DNA from: Pseudomonadota bacterium
GTDB taxonomy: Bacteria; Pseudomonadota; Gammaproteobacteria; Pseudomonadales; Pseudohongiellaceae
NCBI GenBank assembly: GCA_027592275.1
Contig: JAQCKF010000011.1
Span: forward strand, 45,180-109,179
Direction: 5' to 3'
Length of the DNA: 64,000 nucleotides
A program made the translations under genes and the position numbers. Positions 60,592 through 64,000 of this stretch are shown here, piece after piece. The notes beneath the pieces are model-generated. The model had not been told where the DNA came from, did not search any database, and saw only the letters and a program-made list of their open reading frames with translations. How positions within the stretch are numbered: position 1 is the stretch's first letter; each line of letters begins with the position of its first letter.

Positions 60592-61158
60592 CTAGAAAAC
60601 TCGAGTGCGCCAACCAGCTCCGCTTGAGCTGCCGGAGCGTCGGGAGCGCATTCTAGAATGCAGCACCGAACGTTTGTCCGCTAACCAATCCTCTCGGCCT
60701 ACTGTTGTATCGAGGCCTCGATTTTTTCGACGATTTTCTTCAGCAACACGATAAGTAAAAAACTCTTCATAGGAGCTGATCTCAGCGCTTAGTTCCTGAG
60801 TGATGATTTCGACATAGATCGCATCATCAAGATACTCTATTGCAGGCAGGTGATCTGGAATAAGGTCTTCAGGATCACAAAAATAGGCGAGCGCACTAAG
60901 GATAGTCTTCTGCTCTTTGTCGTCTAATTCCCATTCTGTATCGCCTACCATATTAATAAGCAATTCAAGTTTGGCGAATCGTTCTTCAATGAACCTTGGC
61001 AAGTTTGTAGCACGTGCCTGTTTGAGCATTTCCATCGCAGCCAATTCGACTTGCTGCTTACCATGCTCGGTTTCTAAAGTATCCTTGGTTTTCAGAATAA
61101 TGTCTTCGAAGCGCTTTAGATCTTCATTGTGTAAGGTGAAAGTGATATCGATAGACAT
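60592..61158 (-). CDS. DUF1232 (YkvA-like) domain protein
   Basis: A 188-residue cytoplasmic protein. The central segment LSALAYFCDPEDLIPDHLPAIEYLDDAIYVEIITQEL is the YkvA/DUF1232 signature (YFxxPxDxIPDxxPxxGxxDD) except that the usual Gly is Glu. A helical N-terminal half and an Arg/Ser-rich C-terminal tail (RMRSRRSGSSSGAGWRTRVF) surround it. The function is unknown. There is no signal peptide. Confidence 0.72.
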   Translation of the reverse strand: MSIDITFTLHNEDLKRFEDIILKTKDTLETEHGKQQVELAAMEMLKQARATNLPRFIEERFAKLELLINMVGDTEWELDDKEQKTILSALAYFCDPEDLIPDHLPAIEYLDDAIYVEIITQELSAEISSYEEFFTYRVAEENRRKNRGLDTTVGREDWLADKRSVLHSRMRSRRSGSSSGAGWRTRVF

Positions 61159-61360
61159 GCTTAGGATTCCTGATGCTCACATCCAATGCCGATGGCAAAA
61201 GGTTGGTCTACGATAATACTATAGACACTTGAGGGATTTGAGAACTACTAGGGCGTAGTATTTGGAATATCTCCTGCCGGATTTCTTTTTGTGCACGCTC
61301 ATTTTCGCTTTCTATGTACGGGTTCCTTCAATAGTCAGCGCTGTGCCAGCCCTAGGCTAT

Positions 61361-63541
61361 CTAAAAATTACCAGTCACCTTGAAGCTAAGCTCCACACCG
61401 GTGGTGGTGCACTGACCTTCGATCTCTTCCAGAATATTGTCCGAGATACGCCCGACGAAACGCGTTCGTCGCCGACAGCGAACATTATTGCTGACATTTC
61501 CAATATCCAGACGGTGGGTCAGGCCACGCTTGTCTACGTATTCGGCAAACAGCATATAGCGCGGGTCGCCTATCTCAAATTCAATGTCATCTACGTCATA
61601 ACGAAATAAGCCACCGTCGATACGATCGAAATTCTGGAAGCCCCAGTTGAATCGCCACTCGGGTATGTCGTGGCGCATGGTGAGCCTCCACATCCCGCGG
61701 AATTGCGACTGGAAACGACGCTCGACGCCAGTGAAGGGATCAGTGACTTGCGAGTCCTGTAACATAAATGAGGGGGAGACCAGCAGGTTCGGTAGTCCGA
61801 TCATGCCCATCCGAATACTCGCGTTAAGATCTAAGCCGTATTCCGTTCCATCGCCGATATTTCCATTCGCGGATTGCAGATTGTCATCGGAGGTTGATAC
61901 ATCGACACGATCGATCACGTCCTGATGATCGGCGTAGAACAGTTCCGCACTTATAACACCGACATCATCGGGCAGGCGATATTCCGTCTTAAAGCTGTAT
62001 CGCCACTGTGTCTGCTGACGCAAACCGGCGTTGCCCGCCACGAGGTTACGGTCGTTGTCCTGTTCGTCATTTGAGGCGACGAAGTCGGCAAAGTTTAGTT
62101 GGTTGACAAGACGCTCGGCTGTGCCACGCAGTTGAAGCATAGGAGTCAGGTCGTAACGTAAATCCAGTTTCGGTTTGATGAATTCGAAATTTCGCGTTCG
62201 GGTAATGTCGCCAGTCTGTGATATCTCCGAGGTCTCATAGACTAGCGTAGACTCGAGAGACATCTTTGGACTGATCGTCCAGTTATGGATTAGAAACGGC
62301 TCGTAGCGAATCTCCTCAACTCGCGAGTTCGCGTTAGACACGTTCTGCGGGACCAGGCCGCTCACCGCGGAGGACGGCGTTCCAGTAGAGCTGAGTAAAC
62401 CCAATGCAAGTTTTGAATCGAGAATGGTTTGCGCGCCTTCAACACCGAACTCGATACTCTGTTCAGAGAATAAATCCATGGTGTAAGAGCCGCGCACAAT
62501 TCGCTCCTGAATGGCTCTATCGTTGTTAAGGAACAAGTTATTCTCGAACACGCCGTCATCGCTTAGTTGGAATCGTTCCCGCGTTGAATTCTGATTGTTC
62601 TGGTTGGAGATACCTAACAATTTGAAGCGGGAGCCACTAGACAGAGTTAGCTCGTAGTCACCACCAACCTCCCAATTATCCCGGTCCGAGGGGTTGTCTT
62701 CCTTCTCGGTGGTAAGCGTGTTTGGCGTGGTGCGCAGATTATTAGTGAGTCGACTTACTTCGGTAGGGGAATCCTGTACCGCATACAGCGCGTTAACGCG
62801 CGCGCTGCTATTCGGCGAGATATCGTAACCAAGATTCATGCTTATCTCATTATTTTCATTATCATTAATGCGGTGTTCTACAATAACGTCGTTGCGGCCG
62901 AAGTCGGCGAGAATACTGCGCTCATGGGTAACTGAGTGGCTATAGCGCGGATTGCTGCGCAGGGTGAATAAGTAGTTAAATTCGCCCCGTTGTCCGTTCA
63001 CAGCGACAGAGCCGGAGGGTATGAATTCCCCGTCTTGGGCCATGGCGGCCGTCGCGTCCCAGGAAACACTCTGGGATGCCAGCGCTTCGAATAACACTAC
63101 ATTGATGACCTGCCCACTGCCGCGCACATCGAGATCGCCGGACGTGCCGCGAATGATTTGGATTTCCTGCACCTGATCGACTGCGATGCGACGCAATAAA
63201 CCACCGGCCTGATTGTTCTTGCCGGCGGTGCGTTTGCCGTCTATGAGAATTTCCGTTCCGCCGCTACCGCTGCCAAGCCCGCGGCCGCCGGCGGTAGGAT
63301 TTCCTCCACCTCCGTCCGGGCCTCCCGTATTGGCCTGGCCGGGTATGCGATCAAGCATGTCTTGGGCGGTGCGGGGCCCCCACTGGACAAAATAGCTCGC
63401 GGGATAAATCACCGTGGAGTCGTCGCCAGTTGTGTCCTGGGCGCTGACTGCTAGCGGTAGAGTGATGGCCAGCGCCAAGGCTAATGAGAGTTTGGCGTGC
63501 AGGCGAGCTAGCCGATTCCAAGTAAGAGAAGCATGATGCAT
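61361..63541 (-). CDS. TonB-dependent receptor with Gly-rich plug insertion
   Basis: A 726-residue outer-membrane receptor. The signal peptide ends at LAVSAQD and STVIYPASYF may be the TonB box. The plug has QDMLDRIPGQ, GGTEILIDGKRTAGKNN and VQEIQIIRGTSGDLDVRGSGQVINVVL. A stretch of about 20 residues (near 75-96) is mostly Gly, Pro and Asn. The barrel follows and ends in FKVTGNF. The ligand is unknown; it lies far from any Pho-box-like site I could find. The promoter should lie in 63542-63758. Confidence 0.88.
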   Translation of the reverse strand: MHHASLTWNRLARLHAKLSLALALAITLPLAVSAQDTTGDDSTVIYPASYFVQWGPRTAQDMLDRIPGQANTGGPDGGGGNPTAGGRGLGSGSGGTEILIDGKRTAGKNNQAGGLLRRIAVDQVQEIQIIRGTSGDLDVRGSGQVINVVLFEALASQSVSWDATAAMAQDGEFIPSGSVAVNGQRGEFNYLFTLRSNPRYSHSVTHERSILADFGRNDVIVEHRINDNENNEISMNLGYDISPNSSARVNALYAVQDSPTEVSRLTNNLRTTPNTLTTEKEDNPSDRDNWEVGGDYELTLSSGSRFKLLGISNQNNQNSTRERFQLSDDGVFENNLFLNNDRAIQERIVRGSYTMDLFSEQSIEFGVEGAQTILDSKLALGLLSSTGTPSSAVSGLVPQNVSNANSRVEEIRYEPFLIHNWTISPKMSLESTLVYETSEISQTGDITRTRNFEFIKPKLDLRYDLTPMLQLRGTAERLVNQLNFADFVASNDEQDNDRNLVAGNAGLRQQTQWRYSFKTEYRLPDDVGVISAELFYADHQDVIDRVDVSTSDDNLQSANGNIGDGTEYGLDLNASIRMGMIGLPNLLVSPSFMLQDSQVTDPFTGVERRFQSQFRGMWRLTMRHDIPEWRFNWGFQNFDRIDGGLFRYDVDDIEFEIGDPRYMLFAEYVDKRGLTHRLDIGNVSNNVRCRRRTRFVGRISDNILEEIEGQCTTTGVELSFKVTGNF

Positions 63542-63758
63542 ATCTTGATTCCGTGGCGATGCCTTTGTCTAGAGCGGCGTTTTTATTCAGAAGGAGGGGA
63601 TTGTACCGATAAGCTGCGAAAATGGCGTGTGTCTGTTACAAAGTGTTATTAATAGAAAGTTTGTGCTTCCGGGCCGAGATCCTCACTTGCTTTAAGTTGG
63701 ATTATCCAGAGTATCTAACGAAGCTCAAAAACGATTGACTGAAACTACTCTCTGCAGA

Positions 63759-63974
63759 TCAATAATCCTTATCAGGTTTTCTAATTCCCAGCATTTTCAT
63801 TTGGTAGGCGAGGGTGGAAGGCTTAAGGCCTAATAATTTTGCCGCGCCCTCGTCTCCCCAGGTTTTCCAGTTCGCATGTTGCAGGGCCGCTGTAATATTC
63901 GCTTTCTCCAATTCCCTGAATTCAGCGCTGGTTGACCTTTCCCCTAAGTTAGTACCACTCGCAGGATGAGAAAT
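63759..63974 (-). pseudogene. Fis-type HTH end of a sigma-54 activator, cut off by an in-frame stop
   Basis: The frame 63974-63759 encodes 71 residues ending in ANITAALQHANWKTWGDEGAAKLLGLKPSTLAYQMKMLGI, the Fis-like DNA-binding end typical of sigma-54-dependent activators (W...GAAxLLGLxxSTLxxxMKxLGI). In the same frame a TGA lies at 63975-63977, so it does not join directly to an AAA+ domain upstream. Either a frameshift is present, or the gene is a remnant. The remainder, if any, is outside the window. Confidence 0.6.
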
Positions 63975-64000
63975 TCATTCTAAGCTGCCCTCTCAGCAAA

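Noticed and set aside
63636..63658. CTGTTAC...TGTTATT as a Pho box before the receptor at 61361
   Set aside because: Half-sites are 10 bp, not 11 bp, apart and lie in the wrong register for the minus-strand gene.
1..64000. Mobile elements, prophage or CRISPR
   Set aside because: No transposase, integrase, terminal repeats or regularly spaced repeat array was found; the replication-P-like gene lies in a chromosomal context without phage structural genes.

Overview
The window looks like chromosomal DNA of a free-living, probably marine, aerobic gammaproteobacterium. The reasons are the conserved glyA-nrdR-ribD-ribE-ribBA-ribH-nusB-thiL-pgpA-ribA run, the xseB-ispA-dxs block, an EttA close to the enteric one, a DnaT-like plus replication-protein-P pair of the kind known from Cellvibrionales and relatives, several TonB-dependent receptors, PQQ dehydrogenases, SapC and an alginate-export-type porin. 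The genus cannot be named from sequence alone. I saw no rRNA, tRNA, CRISPR array, transposase or phage structural gene.

Layout. 1-4.2 kb: the end of a zinc-type MerR regulator coupled to a Cu/Zn-type permease, a glycerate-kinase-like P-loop enzyme, and a DNA-replication pair whose DnaT-like member carries three DnaT-type repeats exactly 73 residues apart. 4.2-14.4 kb: ettA, then glyA, nrdR and the riboflavin/thiamine/lipid housekeeping run. 14.4-20.2 kb: a phosphatase facing a minus-strand run xseB, ispA, dxs, cobO, btuF (isoprenoid precursors, then cobalamin adenosylation and uptake). 20.3-28.6 kb: a secreted hydrolase, a gene interrupted at a ten-G tract, membrane-lipid genes (MAPEG, acyl-CoA ligase, VTT protein overlapping a PmtA-like methyltransferase), a 1-Cys peroxiredoxin and a PQQ lipoprotein. 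29.6-31.8 kb: an ECF sigma factor, its ChrR-type zinc anti-sigma factor and a 2OG-Fe(II) oxygenase.

31.8-37.4 kb is the most interesting stretch. A secreted beta-helix-like protein, a TonB-dependent receptor and a PhoB response regulator each have their own promoter. In all three, Pho-box-like half-sites repeat every 11 bp and end exactly 10 nt before a -10 hexamer. No phoR or pst genes lie nearby. This suggests a self-contained phosphate-starvation surface system. An Oar-like receptor with highly-expressed-type codon use follows, behind another 11-bp repeat array.

41-64 kb is accessory metabolism: a BKACE enzyme, a START protein, a cobalt-type nitrile hydratase operon (alpha, beta, activator), a methyltransferase, a DNA glycosylase, an alpha/beta-hydrolase-OsmC fusion, an operon of PQQ dehydrogenase, cytochrome c, fatty-acid-hydroxylase-like enzyme and small lipoprotein, a cyclase, an FMN-binding protein, TerB, CaiB, DUF2288, a HELGH membrane protein, SapC, an outer-membrane porin, small membrane proteins, a DUF1232 protein and another TonB-dependent receptor. 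The right edge cuts into what appears to be the Fis-type HTH end of a sigma-54 activator, separated from any upstream part by an in-frame stop.
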